21,933 nt of DNA from Cerioporus squamosus (lineage: Eukaryota > Basidiomycota > Agaricomycetes > Polyporales > Polyporaceae): the NCBI GenBank assembly GCA_022592435.1, contig JABYQS010000455.1:1-21933 (forward strand), in the 5' to 3' direction. Positions 1 through 9,479 of the stretch are shown here, one piece after another (position 1 is the stretch's first letter; each line of letters starts with the position of its first letter). The position numbers were made by a program, and so were the translations under genes. Below the pieces are notes generated by a model. The model searched no databases, was not told the origin of the DNA, and saw nothing but the letters and a program-made list of their open reading frames with translations.

Positions 1-671
1 ACAGACCCAGGGGAAGTGAGCTGGACACTGATCATGACAAAAGCGTCGTGCTGTCTCCTCTGTCCCCGCGTGTCGCTTAACCGTCCGCAATGTCCCGGTG
101 ACGCAGACTACATGTATGTGACGGGTCGCGTCTGGACGCGCAAGTTGAACTTGCTGTAGGCATTGGCCCGTCGACAGTGATGTACTGTGTGTTCTGTTAT
201 TCCTGCTCTTGTCGGCGGTCGCTACAGCGGCGGTAGGGACGTCAGCGCAAACGCATGGCACAAATCACGATCTTCTTGCAATCGCGCTATCACTGTCAGC
301 AACGCGTACTAGCAAAGCTCCTGTGCCGGGACTGGAACCCGACACGACCTGGACAACAGCAACGGCAACGGGGACGTAATATAGCCTGTGGACATCCACC
401 TTCGTTACTCCAGTAGCAAAGCAGCGGGATGGCCGAATACGCTGGAGGCCTCATATCTCCCGTGATTCGCCGCAGGTTCGCTCGTAGATCCCACCGCGCA
501 TTCCATCGACTGTGAACGCTTATCAGCTCACAGAAGTCCCGAAGTTCTAACATCGTTTCAAACAAACTCACCCGTCTCACAACACACGATAGACTCGCAT
601 GCGGTCGCCGATTCCAAACCAAGAGATCCGCACCACTGCATGGCACTCATGGGTACTCGTAGTACTAGTTA
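1..671. other. No supportable gene
   Basis: I see no gene that I can support here. A minus-strand open frame of 116 codons lies at 296-646, directly downstream of the coiled-coil candidate at 672-1220. Its product is Cys/Arg-rich at the end and resembles no family I know. It could be a further exon of that candidate or chance, since GC-rich DNA often gives open frames of this length. Confidence 0.5.
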
Positions 672-1220
672 CTAGTCGGCTGCGCAGCAGCAGTCGCTTT
701 CAGTGCCTACCGCATCCTTCTTTACCGCAACCTTGTGAGCCCTCGCCTCCCTCGTACGACCAAGCGCCTCGTCGAACCGCTGGCGGTACCGCTCGGCCGC
801 CTCCTCCGCATCCACGAGCTCCGCGTCCGCTTTCTCCATCTCGCACTCGACCGTCCCGATCGCCTTCACCGTCCTCGAGAGCTCAGACGAGACGTCCGGG
901 GGCGCGTCGTTCAGCGCAGGAGAGACCGTCAGTACTTCGGAAAGCCTCTGCGCCGTAGCTCCGGTCTTCGCGCGGAGAGCTGCTTGTGCCCTGCTTGAGA
1001 TTTCCCAAGGTCGCAGCTTTCTGTGCGGCAGTTCGCCGTTTTGCCATGCTGGTGGCTTCACAAACTTGGACGAACTTGGACGAGTGCAGGTTTGGTGCAG
1101 GTGACGCCGGTTGCTACTGTAGCTCGGCAGGCCGGACCGGCGCGAGGATGGCCGCGGTCTTGAACCTACCTGCAGCTTGTCCACGAATGCTACGGTTCGC
1201 TGCAGCCAGTACCGCAGCAC
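672..1220 (-). CDS. Candidate coiled-coil protein, possibly frame-broken
   Basis: I do not recognise a family. The open frame on the minus strand codes for 182 residues. Its second half (about residues 95-165) is rich in Glu, Ala and Arg with a heptad-like pattern (for example SSELSRTVKAIGTVE and AEERYRQRF-like stretches), as expected for a coiled coil. The first 70 residues look much less like protein. In the neighbouring frame an ATG at 1047 in a good context opens with MAKRRTAAQKAATLGNLKQ, a convincing basic N-terminus, but that frame stops near 880 and no good intron joins it to the coiled-coil frame. A GTAGGC donor-like site lies near 695, so the gene may continue downstream. It may be a frame-shifted relic, or a gene whose introns I cannot resolve. 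Confidence 0.3.
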   Translation of the reverse strand: MLRYWLQRTVAFVDKLQVGSRPRPSSRRSGLPSYSSNRRHLHQTCTRPSSSKFVKPPAWQNGELPHRKLRPWEISSRAQAALRAKTGATAQRLSEVLTVSPALNDAPPDVSSELSRTVKAIGTVECEMEKADAELVDAEEAAERYRQRFDEALGRTREARAHKVAVKKDAVGTESDCCCAAD

Positions 1221-1299
1221 TTCCTCGTCGTAGCGTATATCAACCAGCGAACATCTCCCACTTCGCCGCTTATCTCACTTTCACCTCACGAAGTTCACC

Positions 1300-2700
1300 A
1301 TGAGCGAGAAAGTCACGACACCTCCGAGTCCTCCTCGTACCGCGGCGGCGACTACTAACGCGTCGGAGAAGCCAACCGTGGACCAAGGCGAAGCCGCTTC
1401 GTCCACCGTATCGCAGTCTCCCGAACGCGGTCGAGGCCGTGGCGGCCGGCGCGGCTGGGGTCGAGGGAGAGGTCGAGGAAGGGGACGGGCCCGGGCCGCA
1501 CCCCCAACCCTGCCCAAGACCAGGATCGCGAGGGCGGCACCGCAAAGGAGGCCGAGCCTTCAGCACCCGCGGCTGTCCCTCAGGAGGGAAAGGAGAAAGC
1601 TCCCGATGTTGACGACACCGAGGCTGCGCCTGAGGATGGTGGCCCTTCGGGAGGCGGGAAAGCCCGACGTCGTCCTCAAAGGGAGTGGAAAGAGAGGCCA
1701 CCTAGGCCCAATCTAACGCATTGTAAGTCTTGACTCTTGTAGCTTGAGCTCTACTTCGCATGCACGCTAATCTCCTCTGATGCAGTCCTCGCCATCCCGC
1801 TGGTGAGTGAGATCCAGATCGTTTCCTCGCGGTCACGGTGATAACCTCAGATCTGACGAAACGATCCTAGGGCCATAACCCCGCTTTCCGCGAGAAGCTC
1901 TCGGCGTTCACGAACGCCCTCCTCGCCGCCGACCCCGCGATCCCTGGCCTTGATTCGACCATCGTCATGCCCGCACGCAGGATGCACTTCACCCTCGGGG
2001 TGATGTCGCTCCACCGTCCCTCTCCGACCGATCCCGACGCTCCGGTCAGAACGCTGGAAGAAGCGACGAAAGTGCTGCAGGACCTCAAGCCAAAGATCCT
2101 CACCATGCTCAACGGCGAGCGGCTTCGTGTGTCCTTGGACAGCATGGACATCATGAAGCCCGAGCGTGGAGACCAGAAGCGTGCGAATGTCATGTGGGTC
2201 GGCCCCGCGGGAGGCGACAGCACGGAGCGTCTCATGGCTGTAGGGAGTGCGTGAACCTCCCGGCGTGCAACGACAGTGGCTGACATTTGGACACGATGTA
2301 GAGCTCATAAAGCAGACGTTCGAGGAAGCCGGCCTCCTCATCGACGAGAACCGCCCGTTGAAGGTAAGCGACCCTGCTCCCTCGTTGCATTATCCAGTAC
2401 TCAGTCGTTTTGCTCCTGATGCAGCTGCATTGTACTGTCGTGAACACTATCTACCGCAAACCCCGTCCGCGTTTCCGACAGCCCTTTTCCTACCCGTCGA
2501 TCCTCGCGTCAGAAGCCATCGAGTCGGTTCTCGTGCAGGACGAAATCGTGGATGCGACAGAGGCAGACAAAACCTTGAAAAAGGGTCCCATCAAGGTCGA
2601 CCTCGGAGAGTGGGATATCGACGAGGTTCAAATTTGCGAGATGGGGAGCTGGGGTCCCGAGGGCGAGTATCGCGCGGTCGCGCGCTGTCCACTCGTTTGA
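1300..2700 (+). CDS. AKAP7/ASCC1-like 2H phosphoesterase with RG-rich head
   Basis: Predicted exons are 1300-1722, 1786-1802, 1871-2239, 2304-2363 and 2425-2700, giving about 380 residues. The C-terminal domain matches the 2H phosphoesterase fold of AKAP7 and ASCC1: it opens with THFLAIPLGHNPAFREKL, and carries the two HxT signatures HFTLGVMSL (about residue 186) and LHCTVVNT (about residue 292), the paired catalytic histidines of the family. It ends with EWDIDEVQICEMGSWG, typical of ASCC1 C-termini. Family members act on RNA or cyclic phosphates, and ASCC1 belongs to the ASCC complex; the substrate here is unknown. No KH domain is visible before it, unlike ASCC1. Instead the head is Ser/Thr-rich, then RG-rich (about 1425-1495), then acidic. 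The RG stretch and the acidic stretch (from about 1506) lie in different frames: one base is missing, or the piece 1408-1523 is an intron (see findings). Confidence 0.85.
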
Positions 2701-3315
2701 GGACGCGGCATGCCTCGTGTGCCCCATTCGTTCAACTGGCCCAAGTCTGTACATGGAATTTGTTGCGTCCGTGCGTTGTGTACTGTTGTAGGTTGGTTGT
2801 AGGCTGCTAACTATGCATTGGAATACGGAGTACTGACCTTCGAGCGTCTGTCTCGGCCTGCTTCTTGACCTCTTCCCATCATCCCGAGCTGAGAGCTCGG
2901 AGCTGGGACGTCTGAACCTCTGCACTCATCCTCTACTGTCTCAGTACGCGTCAACTGACGACAACTCATTGCTCCGTGCTCTACATACTCGATTTTTCAG
3001 GACGAAGTGTCAGCACGCCAGTCGAAGAAGACGTGCAAGTCAGGGACACACACCGACTACTCATACGCGCACGCACCCTGCTCAATTGGATCTGTTTGCA
3101 GTATTCACGGGCCCTGAGATCATCGTCGACCTATCACTTGTGCGTACCCGCTCCCGCTCTCCTCCTCCGCTCAGTGTCGCATGGCACTCAGGCTGACATC
3201 CTCCGCCAGCCCTCCCCCGCTCCCCGTCCGCTCACAAACTGACGCGTCTTCTCACTATCTTCACGACCTCCGCGCACCCAACATTCTAGTCTTGCTACTC
3301 ATACAGTGCGCAGCT
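2701..3315. other. Intergenic stretch
   Basis: This lies between the 2H-phosphoesterase stop and the start of the small membrane-protein gene, both on the plus strand. It must hold the 3' end of the first gene and the promoter of the second. I see no tRNA, repeat or convincing coding exon. Short open frames at 2969-3242 are Arg/His/Pro-rich and probably untranslated leader. A pyrimidine-rich run lies near 3140-3235. Confidence 0.5.
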
Positions 3316-3716
3316 ATGCCCTTCCAAATCCCCTCCGTCCGCATCGCACAAGCCTCGCCCTCGATCTCCCTCGAGAAAGGCTCCTACCGCATGCGCGCCC
3401 CGCCCTCCCGCTCGCCCTCGCGTCCCTCCCGCCCCGCACGCCTGAACTCCGCCAAGTCCCACTCCCAGAATCCGGACGGTGACGACGACACCGCGAGCCG
3501 CAGTGCGCTCGGGGCCGTGAGCGAGTTCGTGCCCGCGTCGTACGAGAAGCGAATGGCTTTGCTCGTCATGCTCCTGACGTGCGCGATGCTCGCCAGCTTT
3601 GGGACGGCGTGGTATCTGTGGACAACGAGGTGCGTGCTCTCTGCGTAATGAACCTTGCAGCGAGGGCTCTGACGTGCGGACTCTCGGCCAGCCACCCTGC
3701 ACATCGTCTCCGATGA
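3316..3716 (+). CDS. Small single-pass membrane protein, unknown function
   Basis: The predicted exons are 3316-3629 and 3692-3716, giving about 112 residues. The 62-base intron has a GTGCGT donor, a CTGAC branch-like site and a CAG acceptor; without splicing the frame stops soon after, at 3648. The protein has a Ser/Pro/Arg-rich, presumably cytosolic or matrix-side, N-terminal half (about residues 1-75). One clear hydrophobic helix follows (ALLVMLLTCAMLASFGTAWYL, about residues 80-100, with YEKRM just before it), then a short tail with His and Arg. I start it at 3316 because the upstream in-frame ATG at 3181 adds sequence that reads like leader. I do not recognise a family. It could be a tail-anchored or inner-mitochondrial-membrane protein, but that is inference. 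Confidence 0.55.
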
Positions 3717-3919
3717 CCGCTTCCCCGTGCTATCGAACTTCAACTGCTCTCTCGCTGTCCCCCTGCTCCCGCTCTCCTCGTTGTTGCTATTCTTATACCT
3801 GTTTTGTACGTGCTCTGTACGCTCACATCGCTATCTCGTCGCTGCAATGTACATACCTCCCTGCCTTGTACTACAGTCATTCCGTCGCGTGCAGTCTGAC
3901 ATCCGACAGTGCGCTCGTA

Positions 3920-5618
3920 TCAGTCCTCGACCACCATGTCCGCATCGACATCACCCTGCTGCTCCTCCGCCTGCTCGACGCTGATATGGCCAGCTGGCCG
4001 CCACACGTTCCCAGCGGTCATCTTCCACAGCCGCACGCGTCCATCGTTCCCCGCCGACGACAGGATCGTCCTGCAAACACACACGTCAGCACCGCTCCGA
4101 GAGTCAGACGCCGCAGCCCGAACGCACCCTGTGATGTTCCACTCGACCCTTCCGACGGTCGACCTGCGCAACACCTGGTCAGCAGCAGCAGCGGCACCCA
4201 CCCCGGGTGAACAAAACGACGCACTTGTGATCGTCAAAGTCGCCCACTATGCTCGCGCCCCATCTCCTCTCGCCCTCCTCGTCCTCGCCGTCGATATCCT
4301 CGTTGGGCGTCGGCGGCCGCACCCTCCATATCCGGACGTGCCCGTCGCGGCTGCCTGTCGCGACGAGGTGATACGACCGCCCGCAGGACGGCGCCCACGC
4401 GACGGAGGTGACCGCGAACGTCTTCGACTCGTCCCCGTTCGCTGCGTTCGGGTTCGCGGGTTTCGGGTCTGCGGGTGCAGGGAGCGCGGGCGGTGCGGGG
4501 TTGAGCGAGAGGAGCGTGGACGGGCGGCCGGATGAGTTGAGTTGGATGATCTGTGCGGCGCGCGGAGTCAGTGTGGTGAGCGGCGAAAAGGGAGGACGGG
4601 CACGTACTTTCACGACGCCGTCGATCCCGCAGCCTGCTGCGATGATCTCGCCCCAGTACTTGTCCTTGCACCACGATATGCACCATCCTCCGTCCGCCTG
4701 CGCCGCACGCACCCGTGAGTCCAGTCCCTTCAGCAGCGCGTGCTACGTACCTCTCGTGTCCCGAGCCCCGGGCGCCCTGACAGCTGGCTCTGGCTCGCCT
4801 GTTGCTGCAGCGCATGTGCGACGAGCGACGCCGAGTTGCCGTCAAGCCCCGACGATGTCTGTGTAGGGGTCGCGCTGGCCATGGTATGCACGCCCGTGCG
4901 CGTAGACGGGGACGCAGCCGGAAGGGAGAGGACATCCACCTCCTGGTCGAGCTGCCAGGACGCAAGCGACGGCTGCTCGAGGCACTCGTATATCCGCAGG
5001 CAATTGTCCGATGCTATTGTCGCCTGTCCAATCGACGTCATGATACATCAGACCAAAGGTAGGCAGGGACGTACCAGCTTGAGCCCGAAGTGCTGCGGGG
5101 CAAACTCGACCCCGCGCACTGTGCCCTTCGCGTCGACGAGCATCGCGCGCTCAACCCAGCGTGTTGTGCTAGACGAGGCGGCGGGGCCGGCACCGTTGAG
5201 TTGCGTGCCGTCAATGTCCGGGGAGGAAATCTGCTCCCAAACCTTGACGGTGCGGTCGAAGGACGCGGTGGCGAGGATCGTGCCGAACTCCGGGTGTGCC
5301 CAGCTCACTTTTGAGATCGCGGCGTCGTGCGCCTTGGGTTGACGGGTGAACATGTGGAGGGGTTTGACGGCTTAGACGACGTACCTTCCAGTCGTGTTCT
5401 AGGGACCAGGAACCCGTGTTCTCGTCCAGCTGCCACACTTTCACCCTGAAGAACAAAACCATAGGTAGTTGCATTCAATATGAGGCAGTTCACATCACAG
5501 GAGATAAGATGAACCTCTGGTCAAGACTGCATGTTGCGAGGCGGAGACCGTAGAAGTCGTAGGACGCGTCTGTGACCAGGTCGTTGTGCGCATTCGGTAT
5601 CAGACCCGTCTGAATCAT
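3920..5618 (-). CDS. SEH1: Nucleoporin SEH1, WD40 repeat protein
   Basis: Exons on the minus strand are 5618-5515, 5445-5385, 5332-5075, 5023-4751, 4697-4608, 4550-4225, 4163-4128 and 4070-3920. They sum to 1299 bases, 432 residues. All introns are 51-69 bases with GT-AG ends. The product is a WD40 propeller that follows SEH1 blade by blade: AHNDLVTDASYDFYGLRLAT, SWAHPEFGTILATASFDRTV, VRGVEFAPQHFGLKL, ATIASDNCLRIYE, VEWNITGTILSSAGNDGRV. In other fungi SEH1 is a scaffold subunit of the Y (Nup84) complex of the nuclear pore and of the SEA/GATOR2 complex that controls TORC1. Two low-complexity insertions make it longer than the roughly 350-residue yeast and animal forms: one of about 60 residues rich in Ser, Gln and Thr in exon 4, one Pro/Ala/Asn-rich at the start of exon 6. 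The start at 5618 gives a purine-rich context (GGAAATG) and the expected short N-terminus. Confidence 0.93.
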
Positions 5619-5819
5619 TTCCGCCGGAGTACCAGTTCCAGCGATGTACCAGACAGAATGTAATGGAGCAAGCACAAGGTACCTGGTAGATGTAAAGAAG
5701 CGGAGATGGAGGCAAGGGACAAGCACACCTCCCGCGAAAGTGGCGGCGAGGACGCGATCTGAACGCGTCGCGTCAAGCACCCCGTGTATATAGAGGCACA
5801 AGTAAGTCCCTCATGCGGA

Positions 5820-5907
5820 GGACCCTTAGCTCAATCGGTAGAGCTTTGTACTTATGAGGTTACCATATGTTATGCAAGGGTCCCGAGTTCGATTCTCGGA
5901 GGGTCCA
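5820..5907 (+). tRNA. tRNA-Ile (anticodon UAU) with 15-base intron
   Basis: The full cloverleaf can be drawn. Acceptor stem: GGACCCT (5820-5826) with AGGGTCC (5900-5906), discriminator A at 5907. D arm: GCTC/GAGC (5829-5844). Anticodon stem: TTGTA (5846-5850) with TGCAA (5873-5877). T arm: CCGAG-TTCGATT-CTCGG (5883-5899). The anticodon is TAT (5853-5855). The intron is 5857-5871, placed canonically after position 37, and it contains ATA that can pair with the anticodon as in other eukaryotic pre-tRNAs. The internal A and B boxes of RNA polymerase III lie in the D and T arms. UAU is the minor isoleucine isoacceptor that reads AUA codons, which are rare in such a GC-rich genome. Another anticodon assignment would need an impossible loop. 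Confidence 0.95.
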
Positions 5908-5908
5908 C

Positions 5909-5913
5909 TTTTT
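5909..5913 (+). terminator. Pol III terminator (T5) after tRNA-Ile
   Basis: A run of five T residues begins two bases after the discriminator base of the tRNA, the usual position and length for RNA polymerase III termination. Confidence 0.8.
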
Positions 5914-5986
5914 GCGCGCGTTCCGGATCCACAAGTACCAGTACTAGTACTCTCATAAGTTCTCTCTATGTTCGCTTTCATGTAGC

Positions 5987-7615
5987 TCAGTCTAATTTCC
6001 AGCCAAATACACCCTCGCTCTCTGCCAGCCTCTCGCACACCAGCTCGACCTTCCTGTCGTCCACGTTCGCAACAGAGAACCGCACCCACCGATCCTCGTC
6101 CATCACCGTCGCATTTTCCTCTCCCTTCGGCCCAAAGAACCCGGCCGGCAGCGTCACCACACCCATCTCCATCGCCAGCCGCCTGCACACCTCGTTCGCA
6201 TGCACGCCCGCAAACGGATGGCGCACAAACGCATAGTACCCGCCCTGCGAGCCGATCCTCCACCTCCCCGGCAGCCGCTCCCCGAACAGCGTGTGCCGGT
6301 GCGCGACCGCCTCCGCCGTCTCGCGCACAAACGGACGCAGTGCAGGGACGAGCGGGGCGAGGGCGACCTGGGGCGGGCGCGGGGCGCAGATCTGGAGGTT
6401 GTCGAGCGCGGTGTTGATGAAGGGGAGGAGCGCGGGCGAGGCGCAGACGAGGCCGAGGCGGTGCCCGGGGATGCAGTACGACTTGGAGAAGGAGAAGAGG
6501 TGGACGAAAGTGCTGCGCCAGGACCAACCCGCAGGGAGGCCGCTGCTGGTGTCGTTTGGCGAAGACGGGGAGGCGGAGGCGGGGGAGAAGAGGTGGTGCG
6601 GGACGCCGGTCGTTATGAAGTCGCGGTAGGTCTCGTCGAGGATGAGGGCCACGTTGCGCTCGTGTGCGAGCTTGGCGAAGGACGCAAGCAAGCTGTGAGG
6701 GTATATCGCGCCAGTCTGCGCATGTTGGGTCAGACGAGTACCGCAACAGCAAGCGTGAGAAGACATACCGGGTTGTTTGGGCTGCACAGGACGATGGCCT
6801 TCGTCTTCGGAGTGATAAGGTCCGCGCAGCGTTCCGGAGAAGGCATGAAGCCCTCCTTCGCATACGTATGTAGCAAGACGGGCTTGATCCCGAGCATCGT
6901 CAGAGTCATCCTGTCAGGCAACCGAGTAAGCTATCCGTGCATGCAGGACATCCAAGCGATTCCCTACTCATGGTTGAAATACCTAAACAAACGTAGGTCA
7001 GCACAAGCCTTAGAATATTCATACAGAGAGCTTACCAAGGAACAGGCAAGATGACCTCGTCCCCAGCATCCGCCAGTGCCGTCGCAACAGCAACGAAAGC
7101 CATATTGCACCCCGCAGAAATCGCGATATCGTCCGGCGTGACGTCCGCGTCCGCGCCATACCGGACCTTCATCTCCTCAACCATCGCCTTCCTCAGCGCA
7201 GGCTCGCCCGCATTCGGGAGATAGCCGCAGCTGGTCGGGGAGGCAGCGGCCTTCGCGAGGGCGTCGAGGAGGATCGGCGGTGGCGGGACGCCTGGAACAC
7301 CCTGCGACATGTCGAGCAAGGGCCGGTCTGCCGTCGCGCGGTATGCATCACCCCATGCATATGCCTGCGGGATCCTAGAACACGCAAGCGGGTGAGTCAA
7401 AGCATGTCTTAAACGGCTGGACAGGGAGTTGGCGCAGGTTAGGTGTTGTGGCGCACTCACGGGGGTTTTCCGGTGTTCTTGATCCCTTCGGAGAGACGGA
7501 AAGCGAGTCCGCCAGCCATTCTTACGTGCCTTCGGCCTGCGGAGGCGGACGGTGTTGCAGACAAACCTGCACGACGTATACCAAGTGCGAGATAGCCATG
7601 GCGGATAAAAGACAT
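5987..7615 (-). CDS. PLP-dependent class I/II aminotransferase
   Basis: Exons on the minus strand are 7615-7461, 7374-7036, 6982-6968, 6910-6769 and 6715-5987: 1380 bases, 459 residues. The fold-type I aminotransferase signatures appear in order: YLPNAGEPALRKAM, SAGCNMAFVAVATALADAGDEV, the PLP-binding CSPNNPTGA, ALILDETYRDF (Asp about 244, Tyr about 247), and SFSKSY with the Schiff-base lysine at about residue 295, followed by PGHRLG. Such enzymes move amino groups between amino acids and 2-oxo acids. The exact substrate cannot be read from the sequence; an aspartate or aromatic aminotransferase-like enzyme is the best guess. The start at 7615 gives an Arg-containing N-terminus (MSFIRHGYLALGIRRAG) that could be a mitochondrial targeting peptide. 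The in-frame ATG 32 codons later (MAGGLAFRL) has a better context and may be the start or an alternative cytosolic start. Exon 3 is only 15 bases. Confidence 0.9.
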
Positions 7616-9000
7616 CGCGCGCTCGAGTCAGAGTTTATCGCACTTGTTAGTTGCTTGTCAGTAAAGAATATTGATCCGGCTGGCGGACCGGTCTTCCGGC
7701 AGTAAGTTCATGTGAAGCGAGTCGCCAGAGCGCCAGAGCTCACCCCCAACTTCCTCTCCGACGTCGTACGCGTATGTCCAACCGCCAAGGTACGTTGTGA
7801 GTAAGTATACTTGCCCGTTTTGCATGCGACACAGGCTATGCGCGAGCTAGTCCATTAAGGTCAAGTCCCAGCCGTCCAGTAGGTGTCGCGGCGCCGAGTG
7901 GGCGTACCTGGTTCCACTCAACAATTCTCCCTGGATTGTGCCTTCTGGTTCGCCGCCTCGTCCGCTGTGCGGCCTCCTACGATCTCAGATAGACTCCTCG
8001 AATATCCGACACTCATGTTTTCTGAGGATACCCGAAGCGGAAGATGCGTATCCGACAAGGAACTGCCCCAACTTCCACCTCAAACTAATCGCGCCGGTAC
8101 TAGCCTGCATATCCTGCAATACTTCGAAGTCGACGCCCAGGTCCACCGCAGACCAGACGGACACGTCGAGATTGCCGCAATATCGCTTGAGAGAGTGCAC
8201 CCGACCGACGAAAGACGACTGTTGGTGGGTGCGTGGGTGTTGCTAACCTTCGATCAGACGATAGGAGAAGTCCGGCAACTCGATGCAGAGGAACTGCGGG
8301 GCTTGGGCCGCATGGCCCGGGACAGCAACCCTGCTAGGGTCCTGCGTGTCTGTCCGGAGACGGACGGGAACAAACGGTCGCCACATCAATACTGGTCTCA
8401 AACGTCCTGGGAATGCGTATCATGGGCTGAGCGGAGCAAGGCGCTTGGCGATTACCCAGAAAGCCGTGCGGGACGTACAAATTGGCCCATGCACACGGCC
8501 GGATACCGGTCACCGCTGAAGGATCCCGACACCATGGCCAGGTGAACCGCATTGTCCCCTGAGTCTTGCACGGAGGCGATAAATGTATGTATACGTGCTA
8601 GTACTAGTCATAGCTTGCATCCGAATATACCGTACTTGTCACCAGCAAGAAATCGATGTCCTTGACGGTGATTTCAAGTATGTGGCCTCCCCGTTGCCAA
8701 CAGATCTACGGAGGTTGTCGACAGTGAACACCGGTCTCGTTACAACTCCCATACTATCTCTTGCTGCTTGTGCCTCATTCAGAACATTATGTAGTACCGA
8801 CGACACTGGACAGTGTCCCACTAGGCACCTCGTTCCAACCATGTCGTGCACGTGCGAACCGTTATCCACACTCTCGGCAACGGTAACGGCGAACGGCCGC
8901 GACATTCGAACTCGGATGGACCCGCCGTGCGCTGAGACGTGTGTCGCGGTGCAGGACTCCGTCCCTGGATGTGCATGTGAGGCGTGAGAGTATGGTGTAC

Positions 9001-9031
9001 GACTGACCGGGCTCGGATGCAGCGCTTGCTG
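9001..9031. repeat. 31-base repeat, copy 1
   Basis: This stretch (GACTGACCGGGCTCGGATGC...) recurs at 9449-9479 with 27 of 31 bases identical and in the same orientation. It belongs to the diverged repeat landscape of the gene-poor interval; its role is unknown. Confidence 0.6.
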
Positions 9032-9300
9032 AATCACGATGAGACCCGGGGGCATGTATTACTTCAAACACTGGCATACTGTGTGCATAGTGTAGAGAGC
9101 CTCCGATGACGCGCCGCACGGCCCTTTGTGACCTTCCGGTGCACTATGCCTGTTGTATGCGCAGTACTATGGGTGGAGACTGGCACGAAGCGGACGGCGC
9201 AGGGGCCGGTCGGCGGGGATCGAAAAACCATGACGCGGTGTCCCGACTTCCGTCCCGACTCCCGTCTGCGTTGGTCATCAAGGTCGATGTTGCTCAGAGA

Positions 9301-9357
9301 CGGCCGCGACGTCGGTCGTCGGAGCACCCTGAACCGCATGCATGGTGACACGCCTCC
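9301..9357. repeat. Diverged block repeated at 10755-10827
   Basis: The block opens with CGGCCGCGACGTCGGTCGTC and closes near CCGCATGCATGGTGACACGC. Both ends recur in the same order and orientation at 10755-10774 (17 of 20 bases identical) and 10799-10827, with small indels between. Both are preceded by a GTTGGTCATC or CTGGTCATC segment and Cys/Arg-codon-like GC-rich DNA, so the duplication is longer than these ends. The flanks tie it to the minisatellite at 10115-10740. Confidence 0.5.
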
Positions 9358-9448
9358 TTGCTGGTATGTCTGTCATTGCGGCGGTGAGTGGGACTCGCGG
9401 GAGTAGATTCGTGGGGCCGTGCAGGACTGGCGGGGATTGCGTTGTGTT

Positions 9449-9479
9449 GACTGACTGGGCTCGGATGTGCCGCTTGCTG
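9449..9479. repeat. 31-base repeat, copy 2
   Basis: Second copy of the repeat at 9001-9031, same orientation, four mismatches by eye. Confidence 0.6.

Noticed and set aside
5846..5877. Possible tRNA-Tyr (GTA) or tRNA-Lys (CTT) reading of the anticodon region
   Set aside because: GTA would lie inside the anticodon stem directly after the D arm, and CTT would lack U33. Only TAT gives a seven-base loop with the intron at the canonical place.
5826..6863. 345-codon minus-strand open frame
   Set aside because: It is a shadow of the aminotransferase exons in another frame and also runs through the tRNA. The product is Arg/Pro-rich without motif.
6200..7054. 284-codon plus-strand open frame
   Set aside because: It is antisense to the aminotransferase gene, and its Arg/Glu/Gly-rich content is the expected complement of GC-rich coding DNA.
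7883..8545. 220-codon plus-strand open frame
   Set aside because: No motif, mixed composition and no promoter or homologue that I recognise; treated as chance in GC-rich DNA.
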